Positions 53,901-63,200 of a stretch of 64,000 bases of DNA are shown here, one piece after another. The translations under genes and the position numbers were made by a program. Under the pieces are notes generated by a model, which was not told the DNA's origin, did no database searches, and worked only from the letters and a program-made list of their open reading frames with translations. How positions within the stretch are numbered: the stretch's first letter is position 1; each line of letters starts with the position of its first letter. This DNA is from Phalacrocorax aristotelis (Eukaryota; Chordata; Aves; Suliformes; Phalacrocoracidae). The stretch lies in assembly GCF_949628215.1 (NCBI RefSeq), contig NC_134277.1, positions 58,352,918 to 58,416,917 of the forward strand, given 5' to 3'.

Positions 53901-56900
53901 GCTAACTGTTGTGAGTTAGCAATGGACAATGAAATACAATAAACTGATTCTTAGACTCAATTTCAACCAAGACTCACAAAAAGCAAAACAAATTTCCCTT
54001 CAACAGAAACATGATTTGCAGTACTCAGAATCCTCTATTAAAATAGCACGCACCTGAGATGGGGTGCCTGGAATGGTCAAGAATGTTGCCATCTCAAGAA
54101 ATGCAGCTACCCCATCCCACATCTCCAGCAGAAAAAAAAGTGGTAAGAAGTAATTACTGGCTCTGAAGGTTCAATTTTGCCTCCAGTGCAGTGAGTGGTA
54201 TGATTCCTACTAGTGTAAGCAGTTGCAATCGGTCCCAGAACAGAGAGAACTTGCTCCTCTCAGTGAGACAACTAAAATGCCCAGTGAGAAAACCTGACGA
54301 ACATAAAAATACCAGAGGGAAGGGAATGAAGAGTGAAGCAATCACAAAGAACTTTAGACATATTTTTAAAAGATATTTTAAAGGGGGAGGAAGACAGAAA
54401 AGCCACATAGAGGAATTATCAGAACTAACAGGAAATTGAGAAAGCACCAGGAAACTAAACATCACTAAATAATCCAAAAAACAATCTTAAGTAAATATTC
54501 TGTATCCCCATTTAGTGATACTCTTTGCCAGTAAGCATCATTAGCTTAAAAACGCATTTCCTGTAAGAAGCCGCCCCACGAAGCCTAATTAAGTACATTG
54601 TATACATTTGTCAGAACACACCACCTTTTACTAATATTCTTAAAATGTCATGGCAAGTCAGAAAAAAACTTATCAAAAAAGAATTGGCCTCGAAAAGAAG
54701 TTACTGTTTGGGCATCCTAGTGACCTATGATGAAGTTTGAATCCAATTTCAGTGCTGTCAAAGACTCCCTTGTGATGCCTCAACAAATCCAGACAAACTT
54801 AAATTGAAGGCAGGGATGCAGTAACACCTTGATGCCGGGGTGCTTTTCTTGCAAACACACAAAATCCACATCAGTTTGCCTAGGCATGGGATTGCTTCCA
54901 GCTTCCCCTGGGCAAGCAGGTAAGATCAGCCTGCCTTTGGTTCCCAAGTCACTGGCCTGCAGATGGTGTGAAGGTGGCTCCCAAATCACACCTGACTATA
55001 CTACAGATGTAGCCACAGAGCTGTGATGGCTCTGAAGATGGTGAGCAATCTGAAGTTGATATTGGTGGGCCACCCATGGGGCCAGGTCCTTGAACAAGCC
55101 ATCACCACCCTTATCAGCAAGCTCTCCTCACCCTTCCCTTTCCCAGGAAATCCACTAGAGCTTCAGAGCTCTCTATCACATGAAGATTTCGATAAACAGT
55201 TTCTGAGCCAGGACAACTGGCTGTCCCCGCTTCATGCAAGCCTGCGCAGACCTCCCCATTCTCGGTCCCCCACACCCCCACCCACAGCCAATGGGCAACA
55301 CAATGCCAACGAGTCTTGACATTAATTGCAGCTATAGGTTATATCTGCTCCAGTTCAGGTAGGAAAGCAAAGCACAATACCCCTCAGATGAGTTACTCTT
55401 TGGTTCCCAACCTGCGCAGGCCCACAGCCTAAAATTGCCACATGTAAGAACAGATGAGTTTATAAGTAGAGTTGCCCACAATGTGGGGGAAACTATCGGA
55501 AGAACACCTGCTTTTTAAATATTAATACTTTCCCCAATAAACAATTACAATGAATTAAAAATTAAAAGAAACTTAACAGACAAACTGATTTTCCCATGAA
55601 CTAGGGAATAACCTTTGTTCTGAATCCACAGCTGTCTATTAATTCCTCTGCCTCCCTGAGCATTCCATTTTGGAAACTTTTGGACCACTTTGAGATAAAA
55701 TCTATAGGTACTTTTTCAGGCTAAGGTATCACTATGGGTTCCACATCAAAAGGAAAAGGGTTATAGGACCTATATTTAATTGAAAGGATTGTAGTTTTTT
55801 AAACAAAGGCTTATATTTAAAATTATGTTTCTTATTAAACTAGAATTAATGCTGCCTGATGAATTACTACATTCAGCTTTCTCAGACAAGTTAGAGAAGT
55901 AATTCAAGTCCATGATACTTTCACAGTGAAGAAATCTAGTTAGGAGAAAGTGAATTCCAACTGTGTGAGCAGAGCCCACCTAGATAACTGCAGTGTTTAC
56001 TGTGACTATTATTAAGAATGCAAATCAGCAGCCCCAAACTTTGTTTTCTCTTCTGCTCTCCTACCTTCTAGCTTCCTGAACTGTACTTTATACATACAAA
56101 CACATGCAGCAAGGATTTTGTCCCAGTTGTCTCACATTTCAGACAATGACTTGAAGAGCTTCTTGTCCTTTTATCAGCCGAATGAATTTTAGATGGCAAT
56201 CATGGCAACTTACGAAATCCAATTAATAATGCATTGCCTTCCATGACAATGGCAGAGCCCCGCACACCTCTAGCTGTCATTACGTGAGTCACTCAGTGCT
56301 CACCGCTCCACACAGCAGCAGATGGGAGGAAGAAATTATCCAGAGCTTCTGAAAGCTGCTCTCATTTTTAGGAGGCTTGTGCTATTGTGTACAGCAGTAT
56401 ACAGAACAGATTCCCTGACCTGTGTAAAGTCCTTTTGTCTTCACTGGGGCTTTAGGCAGGCAAAGATGTTTCTCTTACAGGACTGGAGTCTGTTAAATGC
56501 AAAAAAACCATAAAACCAAAAAACACAAACAGCAACAAAAGCACCCCAAAATACTCATCAGGAAGTCTCATAAAAGCCAGGATAGTACTAGGATTGACAA
56601 TATGCAAATGCTGCAAAGAATATGAATACACATAAATATATTCATGGCTACGTTCTAGCCCAGAAATATGTAGGACAATTCCTCAGCTTTTGCAGATGCA
56701 GAAACAAAGGAAAATGTACACACATATCTGCCTTCTCCTACAAAATACAAAGAGTTGAAAAAATTCAAAGGCTACTGAAAGTTGGTGCAGTTACATCACT
56801 TTTACATGGTACAGAAGATGACTTGTTCTTCCAGAGGAGCTTCAGACTTTCGAATGTAACAAAGCCCAGGCACCACTTTTTATCAATTACACAGCTAGAC

Positions 56901-58918
56901 AGGTGCTCAAAGATATTTTCTGAACAAAGCTGCAAAAACAGCTGCCAGCTGCCACACAGTAACAAGGAATGTCATCCACCACTGATGCTGGTTAAAAATA
57001 TTTGCACCCACTGTAAAATAGCATACTCATCTACAGCTGAGCAGGACAGGCATTCTTAATGTGAATCTAGGGCTACAAAATCATTGACTAACTCATTTCA
57101 GCTCTGCCGCAGAAGAATGTCTCTGAATTTGGATTAATTCAAGAATTAAATCTGAAGTAAATTAGAGTCAAACTATTCTGCAATACAGCTAATATTCCCT
57201 AAAAATAAAAATTTAAGGAAGTTCACCTTCCTCTGACATCAGTTCTCACTTTGGAAAGCTGTAGTCAACCTAGATCAGCAGTAAATGAAGGTTTATTTTC
57301 TCTTTAAAAATATGGTCATGAAGTGTCAGATCTGAAGCAGGTACATAAGAAGGATGACCGGCCTACAGAAGGCCTTAAAAGAAAGTTCTTGGTACGTTTT
57401 TTACCAATTTAACAACAATATATAGCTATAGCTGTTTTGCCATCTCCTCTCTGCCTTCATACCTTAACTCACTGTACTTGGATATTTTTATATACTGAGA
57501 CAGATACAAAATACAAAGAAATCACAGTTCTCTTTCACAGAAGAATTAATTTTACCAGCACTGACTATATAGGGATTTCTGTCTGCCACAAGACAAGATT
57601 CCTTACTGCCACAAGCAGGAAAATACACAGCAGAGATTAAAGGCTCCCCTTTATTCACCTCAGCATACAGTCGTGCGAGCTAGGAAAGTCAGCTTCGCAC
57701 CCAGTGCATTTGCACTTCTAGAGAGGTCATAGTGCAGTGTTTTTCATCTGAAACGTGACAAAGCAGCACAGTATTGAAAGACAAGGCTGCTCAGGGGCTA
57801 AAATGACAGAAGGCCCATATTCTGGTATTCCTTCTGCAGCGTAAGCCAGCCTGCATGGTAACAAACCAGAGAAGCTTCTGTGCTTAAAGCCTAGAACACC
57901 CACAGCTCCCCAACCAGCAGCACGTGCTGTCAAGGAGATAAGTGGAGCAGGACGGACTCGTGTGTGCAGTGCCACCAGAGAGCCCCTCTGCTGGGCCGAA
58001 CCGACTGCCGTGGCGCACCTGGATCCATACACGTGGGTATGACAGTAAACACATGCCTTGGAGAGAACGGTCCCGCATCACCCAAAGCCTGAGTGTTGCT
58101 GTCACCTGAGGAGAAATTCCTCTTTTCTAGATGCACGGTCATCTTTTCCCTTCCCGGCTTTCCTACACCTGCTCTAGGTGTCCCTGCTCAAGCAGGGGGG
58201 GTTGGATGAGATAATCTTCAGAGGTCCCTTCCTACCCCTACCATTCTCTGATTCTGTGTGCTTTCTTTGCTGAAACTCGGGCAACTCGCGAGCGGCGTGA
58301 GAGCGCCGCGGCGGCAGCCGCAGCGCAGCCTCCAGGCCCGGCCCCGCGCTCACTCGCGTTCCGGGGAAAAACAGCTTTCAGCAGTCACTGTCACCGACTC
58401 CAAGCCGTGGGGCCGGGCTGAGCCCGGCTCCCGCTCCTCTCCTCGGCTCACCCGCCCGCCTCTCCCCTCCGCAGCCCCGGAAGCCGCTGCCGCCGCGCGG
58501 GAACGGCCCGGCGTCCTGCCCCGGGGCGGGCAGGGGCCGGCCCGGCGCCCCGCGGCGGCGCCCACAGGCCGCGGGCCGCCCCACCGCGCCGCCGGAGGCT
58601 GCGGCCGGGCCCCAGGCCCCGGCGGAGGCCGCCCCTGCGGGGAGGGAGCGACCCCGGGAGTGAAGCTCGGCTCGGTGGGCCGCGGCGCGGCACCCGCCCG
58701 CCGCCCGGACTCACCTTCCCGTCGGCGCCGAAGGGGAGAGACTCCTCCTCCGGCTGGAGCGGCGCCTTGTCCCGCTGGCCGTCCGCCGCGCTGGGGGCGG
58801 CAGCAGCCCCGGCTCCGTGGGGCTGGTAGTCGGGGTAGGGGTTGGGGAAAGCCCGCTCCTCCATCTCCGCCTCGCCGCCCAGCTGCAGCTTCAGCCTCTT
58901 GGACATGCTCTCTCCCAT
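29786..58918 (-). CDS. LANCL2: LANCL2, LanC-like protein 2 (nine coding exons; frame break in exon 5)
   Basis: Complement join of 29786-29901, 31623-31695, 35036-35212, 37273-37455, 40810-40957, 41568-41715, 43955-44162, 46929-47046 and 58715-58918. About 457 residues result (human 450) if one excess base in exon 5 is ignored. Seen: an N-terminal MGESMSKRLKL (Gly2 myristoylation site with a basic patch), then the LanC (alpha/alpha)6 barrel. The zinc-ligand motifs are present: HWCHGAPG in exon 6 and ICHGTAGN in exon 7 (Cys, then Cys-His). Family: eukaryotic relatives of lantibiotic cyclases. LANCL2 is membrane-associated, binds glutathione, is reported to add it to dehydroamino acids in damaged proteins, and has been proposed as an abscisic-acid receptor and Akt regulator. 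The ATG has G at -3 and G at +4 and is the family start. All splice sites are GT-AG. Confidence 0.96.
29902..31622. other. LANCL2 intron 8
   Basis: A 1.7-kb intron. It holds a T22 run (29993-30014) about 90 bases upstream of the exon 9 acceptor in gene sense, where it reads as A22. No gene or mobile element was recognised. Confidence 0.85.
29993..30014. repeat. Homopolymer T22
   Basis: A pure run of 22 T's on the plus strand within LANCL2 intron 8. It is a simple repeat and likely length-variable. Confidence 0.9.
31623..31695 (-). CDS. LANCL2: LANCL2 exon 8
   Basis: A short 73-nt exon, easily missed because its frame is not long enough to stand out. It encodes FAEWCLEYGAHGCRIPD, then RPYSLFE, and the first base of Gly. 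The acceptor is TTCCCCAG and the donor GAAG|GTAAAG. It matches the RIPDRPYSLFEG segment of the family. A self-complementary A/T tract lies just upstream of the acceptor. Confidence 0.95.
31720..31749. repeat. Self-complementary A11-GAGA-T15 tract
   Basis: On the plus strand there are eleven A's, GAGA, then fifteen T's. In gene (minus) sense it is A15-TCTC-T11 and it ends 25 bases before the exon 8 acceptor junction. The A and T arms can pair as a hairpin with a four-base loop. Confidence 0.85.
34377..34413. repeat. A/C-rich simple repeat (CAAAC-like)
   Basis: An irregular series of AAAC, CAAA and CCAAA units over about 37 bases in LANCL2 intron 7. Confidence 0.7.
35036..35212 (-). CDS. LANCL2: LANCL2 exon 7 (second zinc ligand pair)
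   Basis: 177 nt, phase 0 at both ends. It encodes TFKEDKYLKDAMDCSDVI, then WQRGLLRKGYGICHGTAGNG and YSFLSLYNLTQDKKYLYRAC with a final Lys. The adjacent Cys-His of ICHGTAG are the remaining zinc ligands of the LanC site. The acceptor is CCCACAG and the donor AAG|GTGAGC. Confidence 0.97.
35213..37272. other. LANCL2 intron 6
   Basis: A 2.1-kb intron. It contains a short possible CR1 terminal remnant at 35362-35390 and A-rich runs. No gene was recognised. Confidence 0.85.
35362..35390 (+). mobile_element. Possible CR1 3' terminal remnant
   Basis: CCAACCTTAACGATACTATG followed by ATTCTATGA resembles the last bases of CR1 with its ATTCTATGA repeat. Only about 30 bases match and the upstream part is unrecognisable, so it may be a highly truncated insertion or a chance match. 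Confidence 0.5.
37273..37455 (-). CDS. LANCL2: LANCL2 exon 6 (first zinc ligand)
   Basis: 183 nt, phase 0 at both ends. It encodes VDQETLAELVKPSIDYVRHK, then KFRSGNYPSSLSNETDRL, VHWCHGAPGVIHMLMQAYK. The Cys in WCHGAPG corresponds to the first zinc-binding Cys of LanC proteins. The acceptor is CTTTAG and the donor AAG|GTGAAT. Confidence 0.97.
37456..40809. other. LANCL2 intron 5
   Basis: A 3.35-kb intron with no recognised repeat family, RNA gene or additional exon. Open frames of up to about 100 codons here lack any recognisable product. Confidence 0.85.
40810..40957 (-). CDS. LANCL2: LANCL2 exon 5, with one-base frame break
   Basis: Acceptor CTTAG and donor CAG|GTAAGA are intact. The exon is 148 nt, although the introns on both sides are phase 0, so a multiple of three (147) is expected. 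The first part reads VIDAIIESGK. After an A6-C-T5 run (minus strand; plus bases 40920-40931) the conserved frame resumes one base later as KEERKTDRCPLLYQWHRK, then QYVGAAHGVAGIYYMLMQ. As written, the message would shift frame and reach a TGA early in exon 6, before both zinc-ligand motifs. Confidence 0.93.
40958..41567. other. LANCL2 intron 4
   Basis: The shortest intron of the gene (610 bp). I see nothing in it beyond normal splice signals and a purine-rich patch near 41,400-41,450. Confidence 0.9.
41568..41715 (-). CDS. LANCL2: LANCL2 exon 4
   Basis: 148 nt, entering with the last base of Lys and leaving in phase 0 after GAG. It encodes LLQLQRTVIS, then ELPDELLYGRAGYLYALLYL and NTEISPDTVPQSVIKE. 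The YGRAGYLYALLYLN segment is invariant in LANCL2 as I know it. The donor is GTAAGA. Confidence 0.97.
41716..43954. other. LANCL2 intron 3
   Basis: A 2.2-kb intron with only small unsupported open frames; no recognised element. Confidence 0.85.
43955..44162 (-). CDS. LANCL2: LANCL2 exon 3
   Basis: 208 nt with acceptor TTCCAG and donor AA|GTAAGT. It encodes IALLYLQLYRVT, then RSLDYVKRILRNLNGRR, VTFLCGDAGPLAVGAVVYHK and ECVA. The GDAG/P loop is a typical LanC-like turn. It ends within a Lys codon completed by exon 4. Confidence 0.97.
44163..46928. other. LANCL2 intron 2
   Basis: A 2.8-kb intron. Two overlapping open frames of 78-92 codons near 45,220-45,540 were examined and not recognised. 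No confirmed repeat or RNA gene. Confidence 0.85.
46929..47046 (-). CDS. LANCL2: LANCL2 exon 2
   Basis: 118 nt with acceptor TTTTCAG and donor G|GTGAGA. It encodes KRIQAKIKDLLQQMEEGL, then KTADPHDCSAYTGWT and the first base of Gly. This opens the LanC barrel and is very close to mammalian LANCL2. A T17 tract (minus strand) lies about 90 bases before the acceptor. Confidence 0.96.
47134..47150. repeat. Homopolymer A17
   Basis: A run of 17 A's followed by A/C-rich sequence. In gene sense it is a T17 tract about 90 bases before the exon 2 acceptor. Confidence 0.85.
49345..49349. repeat. Target-site duplication, left copy (CATGC)
   Basis: Five bases directly before the LTR, identical to the five bases directly after it. 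Confidence 0.9.
49350..49870 (+). mobile_element. Solo LTR of an avian endogenous retrovirus
   Basis: This 521-bp element begins TGTGCTGGTTTTGGCTG and ends CGGCTAAACCACGACA (TG...CA). It is flanked by the perfect 5-bp duplication CATGC (49345-49349 and 49871-49875). Inside are a GC box (49453-49462), a CCAAT (49491-49495), a T-rich tract (about 49685-49745) and an ATTAAA (49754-49759) followed by CTGTTCTTATCTCAACCCA, which I recognise as typical of a widespread neoavian LTR group. The order GC-box/CCAAT then poly(A) signal gives plus orientation, antisense to LANCL2. No internal gag/pol/env sequence is present, so it is a recombined solo LTR. The 5-bp duplication favours an ERVL-like class; the exact family name is not certain. 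The 135-codon open frame inside it is spurious. Confidence 0.92.
49754..49759 (+). terminator. LTR polyadenylation signal (ATTAAA)
   Basis: A variant poly(A) hexamer in the expected place between the T-rich tract and the 3' part of the LTR. It lies on the strand opposite to LANCL2 transcription. Confidence 0.5.
49871..49875. repeat. Target-site duplication, right copy (CATGC)
   Basis: Five bases directly after the LTR end, identical to the left copy. Confidence 0.9.
58168..58258 (+). mobile_element. CR1 LINE 3' end
   Basis: CTGCTCTAGGTGTCCCTGCT, then AGCAGGGGGGGTTGGATGAG, AGGTCCCTTCC and a terminal CATTCTCTGATTCTGTG. These are in the order of a CR1 3' end, with a degraded octamer repeat. 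It is only about 90 bp long and lies about 460 bp downstream of the exon 1 donor in gene sense, at the very edge of the CpG island. Confidence 0.9.
58715..58918 (-). CDS. LANCL2: LANCL2 exon 1 (start codon, myristoylation motif)
   Basis: 68 codons, phase 0 at the donor (AAG|GTGAGT). It begins MGESMSKRLKL and continues GGEAEMEERAFPNPYPDY, which matches LANCL2 and distinguishes it from LANCL1 and LANCL3. The rest is an Ala/Gly/Pro/Glu-rich linker that is poorly conserved between birds and mammals. The exon sits in the CpG island. Open frames on the opposite strand here (up to 361 codons) are GC-rich shadows. Confidence 0.95.
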
Positions 58919-60221
58919 CTCAGCCGGCCCCCGGCCCGCCTCCCCGCACGGCAAGCCGGCGGGGACACACTCCGCCCCGCAGAGCGGCGGGATTGCAGCA
59001 ACGCGGGCTCCGCGGCCGGCAGCCGCCGCCGGCTACAGCCGCCGCCCGGTGGGCGCGGAGGCGAGGGGCCCGCGGCCGCCCCGCGGCGCTGGCGCTGGCT
59101 CAGGGAGGGCGGCGAGGCGCGACCCGCCGGCCCCGCGCTGAGGGGGCTGCGGTGGCAGTGCCCGCGGCCGCTGGCCCATCTGGGCCGCCTCAGGGCAGAG
59201 GCGCCGCCGGCCCCGGCGCCGAGCCGCCGAAGCCTAACTTGGGAAGGCGAGAGGGGAGCTGCGACACCGCGGCTCTGCCTGGCGTCCCCGTCAGCCGGGG
59301 AGAGGGAGCGGCGAGCGCGGCGGCGCCGCCATCACACCCGTAGGGGCAGAGCGCGGCCGGGGCCGCGGCCGGGCCCCCCCGCGGGGAAAGGCAGCCCGCC
59401 CGCCCGCGCAGGCTGGGTGGCACCGCCGCAAAGCCCGTCCGAGGTCCCCATCGTCCCCCGCCGGGGCGTCAGTCCCTCAGGCTGCTGCTGCTGTTGCTGC
59501 CGGCGGCCGCACGGCGGGCGGCGGAGCGGGGCTCCCGCCGGCTCCTCCCGCCCGTCCCCCCGCGGCGGGGACGAGCCGTCGCCCAGCGCATCTCAGAGGA
59601 AGGGCAGCAGCAGCAGGAGGGGGAAGGACAGCCCCAGGAGCAGGCAGTAAGCCACCAGCTCCTTCGCCCGACTCATCCGCAGCCTCCGCCGAGCCGCACT
59701 CATTCGCCAGCAGCCCCCGGGCCCTGCGCGCCCACTCTCGGCCGGCCCCGGCGGGAGGGGGGAGGTGGCCGCGGCCCCAACGCCCGCCCTGAGCGGAGGG
59801 AGGCGGCCCTCGGCTGCTGCCCCCCGGGGAGGGGGGGAGGCGGCGGCCGCCCTCAGCCGGCGAGGGGAGGCAGCCGCCCGGAGAGAAGAGGATGTTGGGG
59901 GAGCCCCCTCCCCGCTCTCGGGCAGTAGTGTTGACCCGCCGGCTCACTGCGGCCGCGCTGGCTGCAGGCACCGCTCTGCCCACGGCGAGCACGCTCCCAA
60001 CAGCCAAAACATATTAAAAAAAGAAAAAAAAAAATCCCCACAGCATTGGAGGGGAGAGGCGGCGGCAGCTCGTCCTGGCCCCCCTCCACGCGTAGGGCCG
60101 GGCGCGGGCCGGCGGGGAGGGATCCGTGCCGCTGGGTGGGGGCGGGGATGGCATCCCGCCTCGGGAGGAGCAGTGGATCGGTCCCATGTGGATCACGCGT
60201 TTTGGTTTGGGATCCTGTCCT

Positions 60222-60243
60222 GGGGCGGGGGTGGGGGAGCGGG
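60222..60243 (+). promoter_or_regulatory. G-quadruplex-prone GC-box cluster
   Basis: Four G runs (G4-C-G5-T-G5-AGC-G3) with one- to three-base loops fit the standard intramolecular G-quadruplex pattern. It lies at the upstream border of the CpG island and overlaps Sp1-like GC boxes. Confidence 0.55.
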
Positions 60244-60299
60244 CACTGAACGCCAGGGCACCGAGTCAACGTAAATTCAGCCCGTTATTTTACGGACAC

Positions 60300-63200
60300 C
60301 TCCATTTAAAGATAGGAGAAGAGCTCCAGGTGAAGGGGCACTGTAAAATAACCAAGGATAAGTCTTATCTATTCACGAATAAATGGTAGGTGCTGTCAAT
60401 ATTGTTGTAGCCTTCCAGAATTCTTATCACATACTGAAACCCTCTCGTGTAGAAACAGGCTGCAAAAAGCCTCCAATCCGGCCAAACACGGCACGTGGTG
60501 TTGTGTAAAAATAGGTACGCAGGAGACCTTGTTGTTCCATCAAATATTTACTCCCAACTATGCCATCGCTTTTTGCTAGTAATTGTCAGTCAGCCAGACT
60601 GTAAACTATTAATTCAAGACCTGGACACTGTGCAGACTTATTGATCTTTAGTTTTCAGTGCTGAGTAATTTTTTTGCTATCAAAATACATACTCAGTGTG
60701 TACGTTTAAATGTAGGTGACGCCTGTCCCAGCATTGGCTTCAGTTTACAGTTGTTTGTATGTGTAAATAAATGGGACATGTCCATTAACTCGTGGCAGGA
60801 TATAAATTTTATATTTTTAAATTTTAGGACGTTCTTTCTCCATTTTATGTATTTTTAGAAATTGACCTGATGACAAAGCATAAATTCCAAACAACTTGTC
60901 CAACAAGAAGTACCTCCTATTTGCTCTGAAGGTGAAAATATCAATCCACTCAAAAATTACACAATCATCTGTAAGATATCCTGTTCTGTAATCATTTTAA
61001 AAAATCACTTTATGCATGATTTCCTCTTTAATGGGGAAGTCTTTTGTGCTGTGTTGTGGAGCCTGAAAAGGTAAACGCAGAACCTTTTTAAAAAGATCTC
61101 TTGTCTCTGTGTAGGCATTTTGCAAAGAACATGTTTTCATCTCAGGTGGCTGAGAGAAGGCTCTCAGCAAAGACCAGCTGTGTCAGTGCAAATAACTACA
61201 TCCCCATAACGAAGATCAGAATTAAACCTTTAATACAAATGTGTGTGGCTTCTGTTTTCTTACACCTTCTACTCCCTTCAATCAAAATGGTGGGCATATA
61301 AAGGCAAGACCATACCAACTGGTACCTGCTCAAGGCCCACAGATGAGAAGTGAAGGTGCTCCCTGGCACTTTGCAAGAGCAGGTTCTTCTCTTCCTCTGG
61401 AGGGGTGGGCTGGGGGGTGGTGGGTTTGCATCTCTTGCCCGTGGCCTTGCTGTGCTGTTTGGTTATCTGCACACTGCTGTGTTTAACACCCTGTTGTGCC
61501 TGTGGACCTGAGATTTTCTTCCCATCTTCACCGTTCTTCATATTTGTTGGAATATGGTATGTTTTGTCTCAAGCATACAAAGTCTTCTTTTGTTCTTAAC
61601 AGGCGGGATATAGTTCAAAAGAATTTTAGGCTTTATTTTTGCTCCTTTACCTGTGATGCACACAGAGCTCCCACAGCCTGAATGGGAATCATGGATACAG
61701 GAAGAAGAAAAAGGTTGGGCTGAGTGAGGTGACAACCTTTACGGAGCTGGAGGCCTTACCTACTGAAATCATTACTTCCTGGGCGCTTGCATCCAGAATA
61801 GTTCTAAATGCCGCTGAAAGCAGTGAGTCCTCATCCTTTCTTCTCGCTTCAGCTATGCACTCCTGTAACCTGACTTCTGCAACACCGGCAAACGTGCAGC
61901 CCTGCAGTAAGCTGATCTAGCCAAAAGCTGCTCTTTTCCTTTCTGTGGTACAGGCAAAATTGGAATGAATGTTTAACCAAGGCCTGATTCCTGCTTAGAT
62001 GTCAGTTTCTTCACGTAATTCATGAAAAGTTTTGCTTAACATATCATTGGGCTACTCATTCTTTACACAGGAGGAATTCATAAACCCTTCTCTTTTACTT
62101 CTTCTGACCTTTCCTTCCGTTTAATCCTCTTTACATCCTACAGCATCTGATATTGTGCTCCCAGTGGGACTAGTGCCAATTTTTCAAATAATAAAAAAAG
62201 TATCTGTTACTGTTTGGGCCAGAGCTAAATAATCAGAATCCATGCATAAACCATTAAAGATGCTGTGCTTTCCCATATATTTTACTGTTTGATTCCCAGT
62301 ATGTGTAGTAAATTATCCTAACTAACAAGGAGGGAAAGAGCATTGTATATCACAGAGCCAACCCTCCAAGGGCTAGCACACAGCTGTCCTGCACGCTATA
62401 CCCCATGAGAACTACATCATATTGCAACATGATGCAGCTTGCAGAATGAGTGTGAGCAACCATCGGGAATCTCCGAAGCTCTAGCTGTGACATGTTTAAT
62501 AGTTCCTTCAGCAGCTGTGTTCATTCTTCTTACAGTATAATAGCGCTCATTTATTTTCGTGCACAATGGCTCCAGATATGTGCAAGCAAGAGCCCTGTCC
62601 ATGTTTTGTTCCATGGAGACAGGATGATGAGTATGAGACTTCAGCACCAATGGTAAAGTGCCTTGTAAATTCTGGGAAACCAGTGTAGCAGCTGGCATTA
62701 ATCTCATTTTATTTCTAAATATAGAGCTATGAGATTCAGCTGAAATTAACTGAGGGAAGCAAGAGCTTCAGGAATGGGCCCTGCTAATGTCATACATAAT
62801 AGAGGACAAGGCTGTTAACTGCTTTCTTCAGTATTTACCTGTGGAAAAACAAGATATGGCAGTTTTTCAGCTGGCATTAGTTAGGACAGCAGGTCAGTGC
62901 AGATGGGACAGTTTATACTCACTGCAAATCACAGATTAGACATTTATTCAACATGAATGAAATCTTTCATATTGACTTTTACTTTCTTGCTCTCTGGTCC
63001 TCTCTTCTTCAGGCTGCACTTTGTCTGTGCTGCACCCTTTGTTCTCTGCAGCAAGCCTTTTTCTCCTCTATCACTACCGTAGGCCTATAGTAGCCTATAA
63101 GGACTTCCTAATTCCCTCCTCACCATTACTGTCCCCTCCCCTCAGCTGTACTTCCTAATTTCTTTTTTTCTCCACCACAATCTAATATTACATTCTGCAA

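Larger units (their letters stand above)
47047..58714. other. LANCL2 intron 1
   Basis: An 11.7-kb first intron. It holds an A17 run (47134-47150), a solo LTR with target duplication (49350-49870) and a CR1 3' end (58168-58258). The start of the CpG island falls in its last 450 bases before exon 1. No other exon or gene was recognised. Confidence 0.85.
58275..60290 (-). promoter_or_regulatory. LANCL2: CpG-island promoter region of LANCL2
   Basis: About 2 kb of very GC-rich, CpG-dense DNA spans exon 1 and extends roughly 1.4 kb upstream of the start codon. It has abrupt AT-rich borders on both sides. GC boxes (GGGGCGGGG type) occur around 60135-60145 and 60222-60232. I saw no TATA box, as is common for broadly expressed genes. 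The transcription start cannot be placed from sequence, and I found no second gene to make the island bidirectional. Long open frames here on both strands reflect base composition. Confidence 0.85.

Noticed and set aside
58919..58954. In-frame upstream extension of LANCL2 by 12 codons
   Set aside because: It would start on TTG, not ATG. The ATG at 58918 has a good context and preserves the Gly2 myristoylation motif.
58258..59650. Long plus-strand open frames of 361 and 277 codons across the GC-rich region
   Set aside because: They are Arg/Pro/Ala/Gly-rich products of CpG-island composition, lie opposite LANCL2 exon 1, and show no domain or homology I recognise.
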